A stretch of 64,000 bases of DNA from Fratercula arctica. Its lineage: Eukaryota > Chordata > Aves > Charadriiformes > Alcidae. The first letter of the stretch is position 1; every line of letters begins with the position of its first letter. Location: contig CANTUZ010000010.1 of assembly GCA_947846985.1 (NCBI GenBank), forward strand, positions 24,847,095 through 24,911,094, written 5' to 3'. Below, piece after piece: positions 48,941 to 61,359 of the stretch. The notes under the pieces were generated by a model that worked only from the letters and a program-made list of their open reading frames with translations, made no database searches and was not told the DNA's origin. The position numbers were made by a program, and so were the translations under genes.

Positions 48941-51334
48941 CAGTTTGCGGCTGTTAGTGGGGAAGTGGTACCTTTCAAAAGATGTTTGAGGTTCTGAAAC
49001 CACTGAAAATTTGATTTCAGCTTAGTATAAAGAAAATCTTGCTCTTGCTTCATTACTTCTATAGGCCACATATTCTGGTCAGCTTCTTGAAACATACAGA
49101 TAAATTTTGCATGTGTAGGAGCATTTTCGTGGCTGTAGTTTTTACTCTTAGCTTTGCTATTAGAGTTAAGGCAATCTTAATGTTTTGGCTTGCCTGACAA
49201 AACAGGCTTACCAGTCTAAGACGACTGGGCAACACTGCCTTCATCCTTCCTACCTCTTTATATTTGAAATCATTTAAATTCATTCTTATGAATGCTACAT
49301 TGTCCTTTGGGAAATATGTATGTTTTGGAGTGCTGAATCACTATGCTGTGTCATGTGAAATCAATGCCATTTTAGTTTTAGTAGGTATAGCATCAAGGTA
49401 ATGCTGCACAGAAATGGTGGATTGTTGATCCAGGGCTGTTGAGTTGAAACATCTTCCTTCTCTTACTACCCAAGCCAAAAGAGAGAGGCTATGAAATGCA
49501 GAAGGGATTTTTTTTTTTTGTTAGGTGTGGCATAAATGGCTAAATAATGAAGCATGCAGGGCACTTGTTCAGTTTCTAGGCATAAGATTTTAATTTAAAG
49601 TATTTATATCACTTGATTTATATTCTTTTGCAAGTGCTTTCAGCCAAACCATAGACGCAGCTATGCAGAAGATGACTAGGACCCAGAGCTTTCACTCTGC
49701 CCATGTCATTGTCAGTTCTACGTAGTTGGGAATATTTTATCACTTGGCAGTTCTGGGCTCACGATGCTATTGCAGTGATTGGTGTAAATCTCGGCAGCTT
49801 TCTGGAGGGTGTTGCACGTCAAACTTAAGAAATGGTGGGGATGGAGAATGGCAGCCAAGGTGTCGAGAATCTTTCAGAGTCTGAGACTCTGAAGATTTAG
49901 TGGTAGCCTAGAGAAGGCTCAAAGGACAATAGATTAGTTGCAAGCTTTCTATTAAATCATCAAGTCTCCTGGCTCACACAACCAAATCTTTTTTTTTTTT
50001 TTTGGGTTTTGTTTTGTTTTGTTTTTCATAAATGATGTACTTTTACTGGTCCATCTCTTGACACCACGAGCCAGTCAGAGTAAGGTCCCATGTTTCATTT
50101 TTAGCTTCCTTTTCCTGTACCATCTGTTATTTTGGTGTATTGTTGAAAGGTTGGTGTTGCTATTGCACATGTGAGAGTAAAACGGATAGACAGGTCATAC
50201 TGTGTCAATACAAGATGCCAAAACATGGGCTGCATTTTAAATTAATTTTCAGTAGGTTGAAGCTAATGTTTTTTTACAAGGCTTCTGGATTTGAGCAAAG
50301 TTTCAAAGTGATACCTAATGACTGCCTTGCTGGGCAGACCTGGCTTCCGAGAGCCATTCAGGTAGTGGAGCACTCTCCTCTTTTATTCCATTTCCTTCCT
50401 TCCTCAGCTCAGTCCTGCATTTCTCATGAGGCTGAGCTTGCCTATCTCATGTTCTCATCTAGCGCCTTTAGCTGGTTACTTCTTTCTCAACCTTTGTCCT
50501 GTTTTTTTTTTTGATTTTTGTTTGTTTTGGTCCTCAGTTCTGTAGGCTCACATTGGATGCCCAGAACATAAACGCTTTGTGAGATCCAGCCTTATATAGG
50601 GTATTCTTATGCAGTGTGTAAGCTGGCCTTTCTGCATAATTCACGTGAGTTGGATTTCTTTCAGTTGTTTTTCTGACTGCTTCCTCCTGTCCTAGTAGGT
50701 CTGAATTCTGTTTTCACTGTTATTCCCCTTCCCGTTTCCCCACTGGTTTGCAAAGCCTGACTTTTGGCCTGCTTAGCTTTCATTCTCATCCAGTCTTCGT
50801 TCTTCTGTTTGCCTACTAAAAGAATTGATGATGGCACATCAAATGAGTGAGACTGTGCTTATTAAAAGCACACATTTTTGTTACTATTATATAAAAATGA
50901 GTACTTATATAGGAGGCATTACATAGAGGTATATGGTGAGAATGGGCTACTCTTTTGATGCAGTGGGATACTTGTCTAGATTATGCAATGCAATTTCCAG
51001 TTACTTGAATGCCCAGGGAATGCTGGAATGGAATCCATATTCCATAGACTGGAGACTAAAGTATATGTCTTCGTACCCCAAAGGATGCTGAGGAAAGACA
51101 ATTTGTTGCCTGTTCATGCTCCTGTGAGACTATCAGAGCAGAGAACTGATTTATTAGATGTATAATATTTTAAGAGAAGCTGAGCAGTGTCTTGAAGAGA
51201 GAGGCTTTTATTTTTTCTATGTTTCCCCTCCCCACCCCCCAACATATATGTATTAATGTTCATCTTGCAGTCGTGGCTGGGCCCTGTATTGGATATCGTA
51301 GTGCAAATAGTAATCCTTACATACCTACTTAGAA
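48941..51334. other. unique DNA, no gene seen
   Basis: No exon or transposon recognised. The sequence includes T15 followed by GTTTT repeats at 49989-50026, and a 9-bp hairpin TTCAGAGTC-TGA-GACTCTGAA at 49873-49893. A 124-codon plus-strand frame (50140-50514) has no recognisable domain. Confidence 0.6.
49989..50026. repeat. T15 plus (GTTTT)n tract
   Basis: Fifteen T residues, GGG, then several GTTTT units. Confidence 0.9.
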
Positions 51335-52550
51335 TTATTCATGGAAACCCAAAGTAGTTGAGGTTGGAAAGGATCTCCCTACTCAAACCATGGTCTGCTA
51401 GAGCAGGTTGCTCAGGATTGTGTCCAGTTAGATCTTGAGTAACTCCAAGGATGAAGAGTTCGCAACCTCTTTAACACAGCCTTTTTCAGTGTTTAATCAC
51501 CCTTACAGTAAGAAGGCTTTTATAAATGGTTAAATGGAATATACTGCATTTCAGTTTGTTCCTGTTGTCTCTTATCCTTTCACTGGATACGGTGCACTCC
51601 GGCTCTATCATCTTTACTCCCATCTATCATGTATTTACATACATGGATAAGATCCCCTGAGCCTCCTCTTCTCTATCCTTAACAGTCCCAGCTTTCCCAG
51701 CCTTTCCTTGTATGACAGGTGTTCTAGCCCTGTAATCATCTTTGTGGCCTTTTGCTGGACTTGCTCTAGTCTGTCAATGTCAGTTGTTTTTTTTTTTCCT
51801 TTTCTTTTTTTTTTTTTTTTTGTTTTTGTTGTTCTACTGGGGAGTTTGGCACTGGGCACAGCACTCCAGATGTTTCACCAGTGTTGAGCATAGGAGAACA
51901 ACCATCTCCTTTGATCTGCTGGTAATCGTCTTCCTGACACAGCTGGCCTTCTGGCTGCAAGGGCAGATTGCTGGCTCATGGTCAAGTTGTTGTCTGCCAA
52001 CTGGACAACCTAGAGGTCCATTTTTGTAAAGCTACTTTCCAGCCAGTTGACCCCTAGACCATCATGATTCACGTGCAGGACTTTCCACCTCCCTTTGTTG
52101 AACTTGATGTGATTCTCATTTACCAATTTCTTCAGCCTATCAAGGTCCCTCTGAATAGCAGCAGGATGATGTCATGTGTCAACCACTCCTCTCAGTTTAT
52201 CATCTCCAAACTTTGCGGAGGGTGCATTCTTTCCTGTCATCCAAATCATTAGTGAAGATGTTAGACAGTACTGGTGGCAGTATTGACCTCTGGGGTTACA
52301 CCTTGAGTGACTGGTCTCCAGCTGCACTTCATGGACTGATCACAACCCTTTGAGCCTGGCAGTTCAGCCAGATTTTAGTTTATATCACTGTCAATTTATC
52401 TAGCCCTTCTTCAGTTCGTCTGTGAGGATGTTATGGCACACAGTGTCAGAAGCCTTGCAAAAGTCAAGAAACAAAGTCCACTGCTCTTCCTGCATCCACT
52501 GAGCTACTCATCTTGTTATAGAAGGCTTCCAGGCTGGCTAAGTCTAATTT
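51335..52550 (-). mobile_element. CR1 LINE, minus strand, 3' half of ORF2 and 3' end
   Basis: On the plus strand it starts with the reversed CR1 3' end (GAGGTTGGAAAGGATCTCCC, AGCAGGTTGCTCAGGATTG) and continues in the known CR1 order. That order includes GATAAGATCCCCTGAGCCTC, CCAGCCTTTCCTTGTATGAC, ATCATCTTTGTGGCCTTTTG, CACGTGCAGGACTTTCCACC and TCAAGGTCCCTCTGAATAGC. GACCTCTGGGGTTACACC then comes before the end of the match. Translated on the minus strand, 52424-52462 gives FCKASDTVCHNIL, matching the family's reverse transcriptase motif F-K-A-F-D-T-V-HNIL. Stops and indels show it is dead. It stops abruptly near 52550, a 5' truncation. A T-rich tract interrupts it at 51787-51829. Confidence 0.92.
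51787..51829. repeat. T-rich tract inside the minus-strand CR1
   Basis: T11, CC, TTTTC, T17 and GTTTTTG follow each other at a point where the CR1 sequence is otherwise continuous on both sides. It therefore looks like an in-place simple-repeat expansion, or the tail of a vanished insertion. Confidence 0.9.
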
Positions 52551-52651
52551 CAATACCTTATTGTCATATCAACTTGTAATAATATCCTGGTTTTTCTATC
52601 TTATTTCATTATCTTATTGTGAACATATGCATTATTTTGAAGATTATTATT

Positions 52652-52668
52652 AAAAAAAAAAAAAAAAA
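52652..52668. repeat. A17 homopolymer
   Basis: Seventeen A residues about 100 bp beyond the end of the CR1; no retroposed body is visible next to it. Confidence 0.95.
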
Positions 52669-54970
52669 TCTCGATAACACCAGAAATGTGTCTTACAATT
52701 GAAAGACTGCTTAGACTTCTGAACTCATAGTTGTTTTTTCTTTCTGATGTAACAGATGGCTCGGGTTACCATCTGTATATAAATCCAGTAAGTCTTATAG
52801 ATAAAGCAAGGTTTAAACACTTACTATTTTCTTTCTCAGCTGAAGAAAATGCAAGATAACTACAAAGCATTAGTTTATCTCTTTTCAGCAGTTCTTAGGA
52901 TGTGTGTTTTCCTGTTAAAATATAGGAACTGCAATAAAGGATGGTGTATATTTAATATTCATTGTAAGTTGTAGATATTGGCTGTCTGTCTCTTTATTAT
53001 TGCTAATCAGAGCCGCATGGTTAATTTCCCCATAAGTCAGAATGAATATTTACACTGGAATGTGTCATTGTCCTAAGTGAATTTAAGGCTGCTGTCTCTT
53101 GCCAATAAGGGCATGTTTCAAGAGACATCTGTTTATCCTCAGATTCTAGACAGTAGGAAAAAGAGACAAGGAAAAACGGTTCTAAGCTTTCCTTTCAGTG
53201 CTGTATGTAACCTTCTCCCATTGCTATCACTGGTGCAACTTCACCAGTAGCAGCAGAGGTGTAGGGATACTGGCACAGCTTACAATCTCTTTGAAGGTTT
53301 ATTTACTTTAAAGCCACTTAAATGCTATTAGCCTGACTTAATGCTGCAACTGTTGCTGACTCCAAATAGAGCTGCACAGATGCGAAATTGTTCGAAACTG
53401 TCTGGGTGTGGTGTAGACAAAGTCATGCTGTCTCAAGCAGAGCTAGACAATTATGCAAAAAGTTTGGTTTTTTTTTCTTCCTCATTTTTGAAACAAATTA
53501 ATTTATATTGTGTTCAGGCCCCTTCTGTGATAACTCTATGTGTATGCTTTGTTTTTATTGAAACAACAGTAGTAGTATATTTGGAAGCATTTTAAATTTG
53601 GAAAAAATGACTTTTTTGGTATCACTGCAATTGCTTATGCTTGACGAGTTATGATTGAAAAGTAAACTGAATAAGTGGGGAGACCTAGCTTGTTCTGAGT
53701 ATTCAACACTTGTAGTGGACAACTTGCAATGATGATACTACAAACGGTTTTAAGCCATTAACATTTATGGAAATAATATTCTGCTCCATATGCTCATAAC
53801 ACTTTACGAATAGGGAAATGTTTTAATGTATTCATTTTAAGCCAGTTTTCCTAGCTCTGGTTTTACCTCTCGCCTGATGAGGCCACATTTAAGGATGAGA
53901 GAATGAGAGTTAATTCTCCCTGGCCTGTTCAGTACACAGTGCCTCCCATGAGGTAACGTAAGGCTAATAAAGGTGAGCACCACAGCGTGGTGTGGCTGTA
54001 CTGTAACTCAGAAAATGGCATGTGCCTGAACTCCCCCTGAAATTTGTCATATGCAATGCTCTTCTCTTCCTTATCCAAGTTGATGTAATATGGAATGGGT
54101 GCTGTGTTCAAATATTGTGATGGGTATATTATCATTACACGTGGCTTTCATAGTCAGGAAACCATCTTAGTGAGACCTATTCTGATGAGAGGAATTTCAT
54201 ATGGAAGATTATGATGAGAGAATGTAGTTATCTTGCATCAAAACTACTAAAGCGTGTTTGTTTTTTAAAGATTGAGGGATAGTAGACAGCTAGGACAGAT
54301 CAATTCATTATGGAGCTCTAGGGGGAGATTCTTGCCACAGTAATATTGATAATAGTTGATGACCTCAATGGAGGTAAGTTTGTACCCTCAGTTGTCATGG
54401 AGTATGGCATGTGCCTCCTGTGCATACATATGAGGGATACATTTACAGGAAAAGGGTGTTAAATAAACTAACCACATAAGCTAGAGTTCTGCTGTCATCA
54501 CAATTTAAAAGAAAAGTAATGTATACAAAATGATGCATGCCTATTGCAGGAAGCTTTTCGTACCCTTTCCTATGCTTGGCAAGTATTTCCGATATGGAGT
54601 TACTATTTCTTTTAACCTGCAAAGCTTGTCTCAAAGTATTAGGTCTTGCTTACTTGCTCTCTCGCTCTCTCTTCCTTTCTTTCATCTACCCCCACATCAA
54701 CATATTATTTATCCTTTTGAAGGATCCATGAAAAGGATACATCCATGCCCATTTATTCTGCCTTGCAGGAAAAAGCAATGAATGCATAAATGATGTTACT
54801 CTACATCCAGGCACTGTGAAGAATTGAAAAATGGCTTTTCAAGTGAATGCACTGGAATTTTGTTGAAAAGAAATAAATAAACAACTGTAAACTAAAAATG
54901 GAATTAGCCAAAGGTGTACAGTGTTAATTCAAACCTGAGCTTAGACATTTAATATTCACCTGGGGAGCTG

Positions 54971-54990
54971 TTTTTTTTTTTTTTTTTTTT
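54971..54990. repeat. T20 homopolymer
   Basis: Twenty T residues in a row. Confidence 0.95.
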
Positions 54991-55453
54991 CTTGGGATGT
55001 GTGCTTATGGGATCGAAACCTCAAATGGAGCAAAACGACTCTGCCCAGTGCACCCAGGACAATCAGGATGGCAATGATTTTACCCACCTACAAGAAAGTT
55101 TTGAGCCAGTAGGCTTTGATGATCATATTGGTCTTTTCTGTAGTGCGAAGTCAAAGTCTATGTAAAAAGATTTTTCTAATATAATATGCAAAGTGAACAA
55201 GTCAAGGGGGTTTGTATGCCTTTTCCTCCATGTATCATATGAAAGAAGATATAGAAGTAGGTATTTCAGGTGGTTTTACATAATTTTAAAACGAAAGAGA
55301 TATTTGGGCAGGTGGAGAAAGAGGGAACAGACTCCTGAGTTTTCATTCAATAGGAAAGTCTTTCTGCTGGCCACATCGAGCGATAAGTGAAAATGTAATG
55401 CATATAATTTCAATAGAATTAGAGGGTAGAGTCTAGTAAAGGAGAGGAGAATA

Positions 55454-55479
55454 TTTTTTTGAAAAAAAAAAAAAAAAAA
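55454..55479. repeat. T7-G-A18 tract
   Basis: Seven T, one G and eighteen A in direct succession, a near-palindromic AT tract. Confidence 0.9.
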
Positions 55480-55802
55480 TTTGTCATATAATCTTTGTAC
55501 ATCCATCTAACTCTGAGACTGAACACATGCTCTAGATGATGAATGTTTACTGGATACCAGTTATCTTCTGAGTGTTTAAGTAACACATAAGAATCTGTAG
55601 TGTGCATTTGGTCTGCTTAAAAGGGCCACCAGGAAGAGTGGTGAACATTTGCCCGGAGAAGAATAGGTCTGGGGGGATGTTCTTGATATTTAAATGGAAA
55701 AATAAGAATTTCCCCGTATCTGTGAAACTCTTAGGGCTTCACTCTAAAGCATGGAAAATGTGGAAGCGTGAAGACAGTCTTTTTGCAGGTCACTTTTGGG
55801 GG

Positions 55803-55825
55803 AAAAAAAAGGGGGGGGGGGGGGG
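55803..55825. repeat. A8-G15 purine tract
   Basis: Eight A residues followed by fifteen G residues. Like the tract at 17.7 kb it places A and G runs side by side. Confidence 0.95.
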
Positions 55826-56149
55826 AGAACTCAATGTAGACAAGGAATGGGAACCCAGTTTCAAAGCCTAGTGATATACATCCTGAAGAACAGACTGCCA
55901 GTTTAAGCAGCCTTGTGCCAAGCTTGTTTGAGGACCTGCTATTTTGTCTTAATCCCAGCATTTTAATTCTTTTTCATAAGCACTATCTAGGATGTGAACT
56001 TTGAACATGTTTTGCCTGATTACTGTAGGACAGGTGTACTGATAGGGTTGAATAAATGCCGTGAAAATGTTGTAGTCACAAAATGGCTATAGATGTCCTA
56101 ATTCCAGACACTCAGCATTATATATTAGACAGCAGCTCTGCTCAAACAG

Positions 56150-56680
56150 TAAAAGAACACGTCACTATATATCCCCGTCAGATTAAAAAACTAATTTGAA
56201 AAGATTAATGTATTCCATTCCTGTTAGCCTGAATCAGATACCGCTGTGCCTACAGCAGCACTGCCTCCTGATTATTGAATTTTTATGGCCTTGTAATTAA
56301 TTGCAGATTCCCTGTTTTGTTCTATTTCTTTTTCTCTGACATTTTAATTTCAACAAAAAGCAGCGGTCTCCATGCAGCCTCTCTCAGGAGATCCTAATGG
56401 CCTATAAAACAAAATGACTTATAGATATGGCACCCACTTCAGTTGGCTAGCGATTGTTCGAAACCTTGCTGATCACGCGGAATTTAATTTTTTCCCTTCC
56501 TCTACTGTACTTATTTCTTGTCTATTAAATTGCAGCTCCAGTGTCCTGACTAACAAATGGATGTAACAAAGTGCCACCCTTCCGTAATACATTACTGTTG
56601 CCACATGCAAATTTTTTCTTAAAAAATTGCAGTTCATTTTATCTAATTATAAATGAATAAATGACTCTTGCACATGAATA
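56150..56680. other. candidate conserved non-coding block
   Basis: An AT-rich block without simple repeats or transposon signature. It contains many TAATTA/ATTAAT-type homeodomain cores, ATGCAAAT (octamer-like) near 56606, and isolated CpGs such as GATCACGCGGAA and GCTAGCGATTGTTCG. The motif clustering is visible; the conservation claim is inference. Confidence 0.3.
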
Positions 56681-56929
56681 GAATATTGTCCTTGACTCTG
56701 CATGTGAGAATTTTATGTTCTGGTAAATCATTTGGATTTATTATAAATTTAAGGAATCAAATGTGTTTTAGATTCATTTTGCATTTCCTCCCTACTTCTC
56801 CCCAAAATACTGGAATGTGCAAAAATGATTTATTTCTGTGCTGTAGAAAGGCATGTTAGCATGACTCACCATCTCCCAGTGAAACTCCTGGAGTTACTGA
56901 AGGCTAGTGGTAGTGAATTATTGTTATTT

Positions 56930-57040
56930 ATATTACAGTAGTGCCTTGAGATCAGAACCCCATTTTTCTGGGCACTGTACCAACACATAATAGAAGATCA
57001 TCTTTGCCTGAAAGAGTTCATAATCAAATGAAAGCACCTT
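56930..57040 (-). mobile_element. MIR-like SINE fragment, minus strand
   Basis: TATTACAGTAGTGCCTTGAG, then CCCATTTTTCTGGGCACTGT and GAAAGAGTTCATAATCAAATG. This is the pattern 'TATTACAGTAGCGCC..CCCCATTGTGC.GGGCACTGTAC..AAAGAGCTTACAATCTAA' shared by old sauropsid MIR-like elements. The remnant at 28765-29035 carries the same block, which supports a common family. The tRNA-like head, expected further right, is missing or replaced by the GC-rich patch. Confidence 0.5.
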
Positions 57041-57499
57041 CAAAGGGAGGTCTGGGGGGTGTGTTGTATCTGGGAAGGGAGGAAAGGGTGGTGGGGATGG
57101 GCAGTGCCAGTGCAGTGGAGGATGGTGGTCAAGGCTGGGGCTGTGCTGGGGATGCTCTGGCCTGGGAAAGGGCAGACTGCATGGGGAGCAGGGATGGCAA
57201 GAACACAGGATTGCCAGAATGCATCCTGCAGTGGTGTCACAGGCTGCTGGAAGCGTCATCTCAGCTGTCCGCTCTGTCTGCACCTTCCCCGGGTGAAGCT
57301 GGGTCAGTGGATCTTCGTCTTCCACCGACTGGGCTATCTGAGCTGTCATTTCATTAGCACATTCCTCCAGTGTGTGCCCAGGAGCTCCTGGGCAATGTCC
57401 TCTCTGTGCGGTGAAGTACTTGTCAAAGTTGAGGGGGTGCGAGGTGGCTGTTGGAGTAGGAGGGCTGTCTGAGGGCTGCTGATGAAAAGCTACTTGCAT
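57041..57499. other. GC-rich patch with long overlapping open frames, unidentified
   Basis: This stretch is clearly more GC-rich than its surroundings and contains few stop codons on either strand. The minus strand is open for 188 codons (56933-57499) and the plus strand for 117 and 137 codons in overlapping frames. The minus-strand product is Pro/His/Ser-rich in its middle and has no domain I recognise. It also runs into the SINE fragment at its C-terminal end, which argues against a real gene. GC-rich composition alone lengthens open frames, so I do not call a CDS. It could be part of an unrecognised transposon. Confidence 0.45.
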
Positions 57500-60400
57500 T
57501 AACTGGCTTCAAAGCAGCTATCTGAAGCATTTGTAATCTAACTGTGACGGCACTAAGCTTGGCATTGGATGTGAAACCTGCTTGCAAACCAGAGTAAATT
57601 AGCCCCTGCGCTGCTAAAACATGTCTGTTCTTAGATTAGTCTAGCTTTCTACAGACATACCTGTCTTGTAGCCATGCCCGGGGGTCGTGAAGGTGCAGTG
57701 GCCTTAGTGGGTGCTCAGTTGTGTATGCTCTGTTCCAGAGAAAGGACTTGTGTCTCTATGCTAAGCATGTAGCCTTCTTCCTAGGCTTGGAAACTAGGGG
57801 CAAAGGCATGTGTGGGCGACTGAAGTAGCGTGACAAGAAGTCACTGATCCAGTTCAGCATGTATTATCTTTTAAGTGCATGCTTATCTAAATGGTAGCAC
57901 TTAGGGGGATAGAAGATACTGACTGTATGCTCCTAGTGTTCCCACATGCGAAGTCCCTAGATGATACAATAATAAAAATGATGGTTTTGCTGGATTGGAG
58001 TCTTGCTTGCTGCTGCTTTCAGCTTCCTAACTGAAACGCAGGCAGTAATCTTTTCATAGCTATTGCAAAACTACAGAGAGAACTCCTGACAGGGCTGGCA
58101 ACCTGTATATTTCTAAAAGGAGCTATATAAATTTTCTATAATCTCTTCTCTCTCATGGGTGTGTCTAAGAACACACAGACAAAAAAAACCTCCAACCAAC
58201 ACCCCTTTCCTGAATATAAAAAAGATTAATTAAGACAGAACAGCCTTTGTAAACCTTAGAATGACCTTTGCACCTCTGCTGTGCTCACTTTTCATGAGAT
58301 ATCTGAGCAAAAGCTATCGTGTGTGTTCATCTTGCTAAAAAGGACTTCCCCTTCCTTCTATCTCTGATCCTAACCCCAACCTATCTGGCCTGGTGTCCTT
58401 TACCTGGGGTGTTCTGTTGAGTTTGTTTGGACATCTGAGTGGTGCCAGGAGCCTTGGCTGTCCCATTCCCCAGATGCCTGGTTGGAGTGTTGGACAATGT
58501 GCTACAGTCTTGACATGTATTAGAAAGATATGTTCAAGAGGTCACCTGATGTGTCTCAGCAAGCACCCAGAGAAGCAGTTCCATTTTAAATTTATTGTTT
58601 GGCCTGGGTTAATACCTAGTCAAAAGAAGCTGTTTCCATGATATGCTTGAATGGACTCTAGCTAGGAAACTCTGGATGATGCATTTGTACTAACTGGAAT
58701 CTCCTTACTGTCTGCTGACAGTTACCTGCCCTCTTTCAGCCTGGAGAGGACAACACTCATGAATGGAAGTTGGGCAGCTTTTTTTTCAAGCTGGCATATT
58801 TAAGAATTAAAATCTACTCTAGTGATATCTATGAAGCTGATTTGCCTTTGTAACCTATTTTGTCTTTTTCTCCTTATGACTGATTAATTGTAGGAGGTTT
58901 TAGTGCTTGAATATTACCAGCAGAACTCAATAGTGTGTGGTATGGCCTCACAGTGGTCTAGAGGAGACATCTTAGCAGTTTATTTCTTCATGGCACTGAG
59001 ATGTTTTCCAGGAGACTCTGTATAACCCTGTATAACTCTGGCTTAGCATCTCACTTTATCAATCTCTGAAAAACAGGTACCGTAGTTCCTGTCCATCTCA
59101 TGTCTGTCTATCTTCACATTTCTTTTCTGGGGGTCAAAACTTCTTGTATGGCTTCTTATGGTCAGTCAGCCAAGCGAAGACATAGCTAGTGGTTGCGTGT
59201 GTATGGGACTGTGCATTTTTCTGCTGGAATTATTTGCAGAGCTGGTTCTGGCACAGCTGGTTAGGAACCACCTAGTCCAAGAGGAGAAACAGTACCATGT
59301 GATGTAGGCCATCTCTTAAGCTGCATCAGATGCATTATTTTTATTTTTTCTAATTTTCTAGTGCATAAGGAACATCTAAAATACTAGTTGAGAACTTATA
59401 GATGGTCCTTTTTTGTGTTAAAAAAAAAAAACCAAACACAACACCCTTAGAAGGCAGCTTGCCTAGACCTGGATACCAAGCTCAATTCAGTAGTTTAAAC
59501 GAGGTGCTTCTGTATTTATGTACTGTCTTCCAACCAGAGGTATAGCAATATTGTGATTATGTTTGCTTCTGGCTGTTTAGATTTTAAGAAATCCTTTATC
59601 TTCTGCTGTCAGTTTATCAAGCTTTGGTTCTGCTGTTTGGTACTAGGAATGTGCATAGAGGGAAAAAAAAAAAAAAGATTATAGCATCTGCAGAAAAAGA
59701 AAGATATGGGGTAGTCTGGTGGATTGGGAACTCCCTGACTGCAGCTGCATGCGATGTTGCCAGAAGGCCTTAAGCAGGTATGTGCTGCAAAATTGAGCAG
59801 ATGAAAAATGTTTCAGGATCTATAAAGCTTTCATCCCACAGTGCACTTAAACATCAGTTATTTATTTGTGCAGTTTGCAGCAGAAGTTTTAGCATACGGT
59901 ATTGTATCTAACCACACTGGTACCTAAAGGATTGCATCACATGGAAGAATGTATAACCAGCAATTTTATTTGTGACTGGAGAAACAGCAAACCTAGATTC
60001 TAGTTTTGATTCCTTCAAAATTGGCTCTGAAAAAGGGATTTTCCAGAGTATCTAAGGGAATTTTTAGTTCTTTTGATTTATCTTTCTTTGATTCTTTGCT
60101 TTGTGCGGAAGTTTGATATGTTTGTATACTGGAAATAACAAGAAGAATCCTGATTAGGAAGTACTCTGGTGTTCTTGGATTTGGTTCTTTTTTCACTCAG
60201 AGTGGTTTCCCCTTTTTTTAACTTTTAAAGGGAAAAGTAATCTAAAAACTATAATTTTCATGTGGGATTTGGTGTATTTTTTCAGTTTCAAATAGCTTAG
60301 CAAATCTTTGCTTATGAAAGCAAGAAATCCCAGTGCTGTTTCTGCATTAAAGGTAATGGTGCAATTAAGTTCACGTGTGACAAATCAAAGGTTAAAAGTG

Positions 60401-61359
60401 TTAGGAGAGAGAGCAGTTTGGGGAGAATGAAGTGTAACTATTCGCTTAGTTGACATCTGGACTGAAATGTCGTCTTTAACATAACTTTCTGTGTATTAGG
60501 TTTTCTGACAACATGGGTGTTTTGGTGGTTTTGTCACAGAGTCTGAAATCTCTTACAGGATATACTAAATGCTTTTTTATACTGAAAAACTGAGAGATGT
60601 GGAAACCTTTAGAAGGTGTTTTGGTATGAATTTGAGAGCAGTATGTGTGTTTCATCCACAAGAGACAGCCAGAAAGGAGAAGCAGGAATAGTTGTAGGAC
60701 AGGTTTTGAACAGGAACAGGGCAGTGGTTATGACGAGGACAGAGGAATCTGACCTTCTGCAATTGGATATTATTTTAAAGAAAAATTTAAGCTGATACAA
60801 CATTTGGAAGAAAATATTTCAAAACCACTTTCCTAGTCTTTCTTTGTAACTGAAGGATGTAAAGTCTAATCAGTTGACTTAAGAAGAGTGAATTTGTAAT
60901 TACTGGAAACAAACAAGCATATTACATAGGTTCTTTGTGAGTGGGAGTTAGTTACATATAGTGGCAATGAGCGATAGAGTTAGGATCGGTATTTCAAGTT
61001 ACATGTGCACGAGTTTTTGAAGATTCTTAAAGCTTGAGTACGTATTTCTTTCCTTAGAACAAATTATGCTGTCACTGCGATCCTTGCAAAGCTGGAATAA
61101 CAACTTTCAACTCTCGGCTGTTACCTTGATGTAAGTGAAAGCAAAATTTGGCCCTCCTTGCAAGAGCAGTTCTTAATTTTCAGCCAACTTGACCTGCCTT
61201 TGCATCATGTTTTCTACATATGGATGGTTTAAACTGTTCATAGTTTATGGTGGGGGTTAATGAAAGTGAAAAAGGCTGAATTTACTTAATTTGAGTGTGT
61301 TACCATAACACTATATATAGAGCCTTTTATCTGACTGATTTTTATTTCTGTGTAAATTC
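57500..61359. other. unique DNA, no gene seen
   Basis: No exon or recognised transposon. Short A-rich tracts occur near 59421-59432 and 59661-59676. Confidence 0.6.

Larger units (their letters stand above)
52551..56149. other. unique AT-rich DNA with homopolymers, no gene seen
   Basis: No exon or transposon recognised. Homopolymers at 52652, 54971, 55462 and 55811 are listed separately. CACCAC-AGC-GTGGTG near 53978 is a small hairpin. A GTAAGT after AATGGAG near 54374 resembles a donor site without a supporting exon. Confidence 0.6.

Noticed and set aside
56933..57499. 188-codon minus-strand frame as a protein-coding gene
   Set aside because: It overlaps long open frames on the plus strand in a GC-rich patch, runs into a SINE fragment, is low-complexity Pro/His/Ser-rich in the middle and has no recognised domain.
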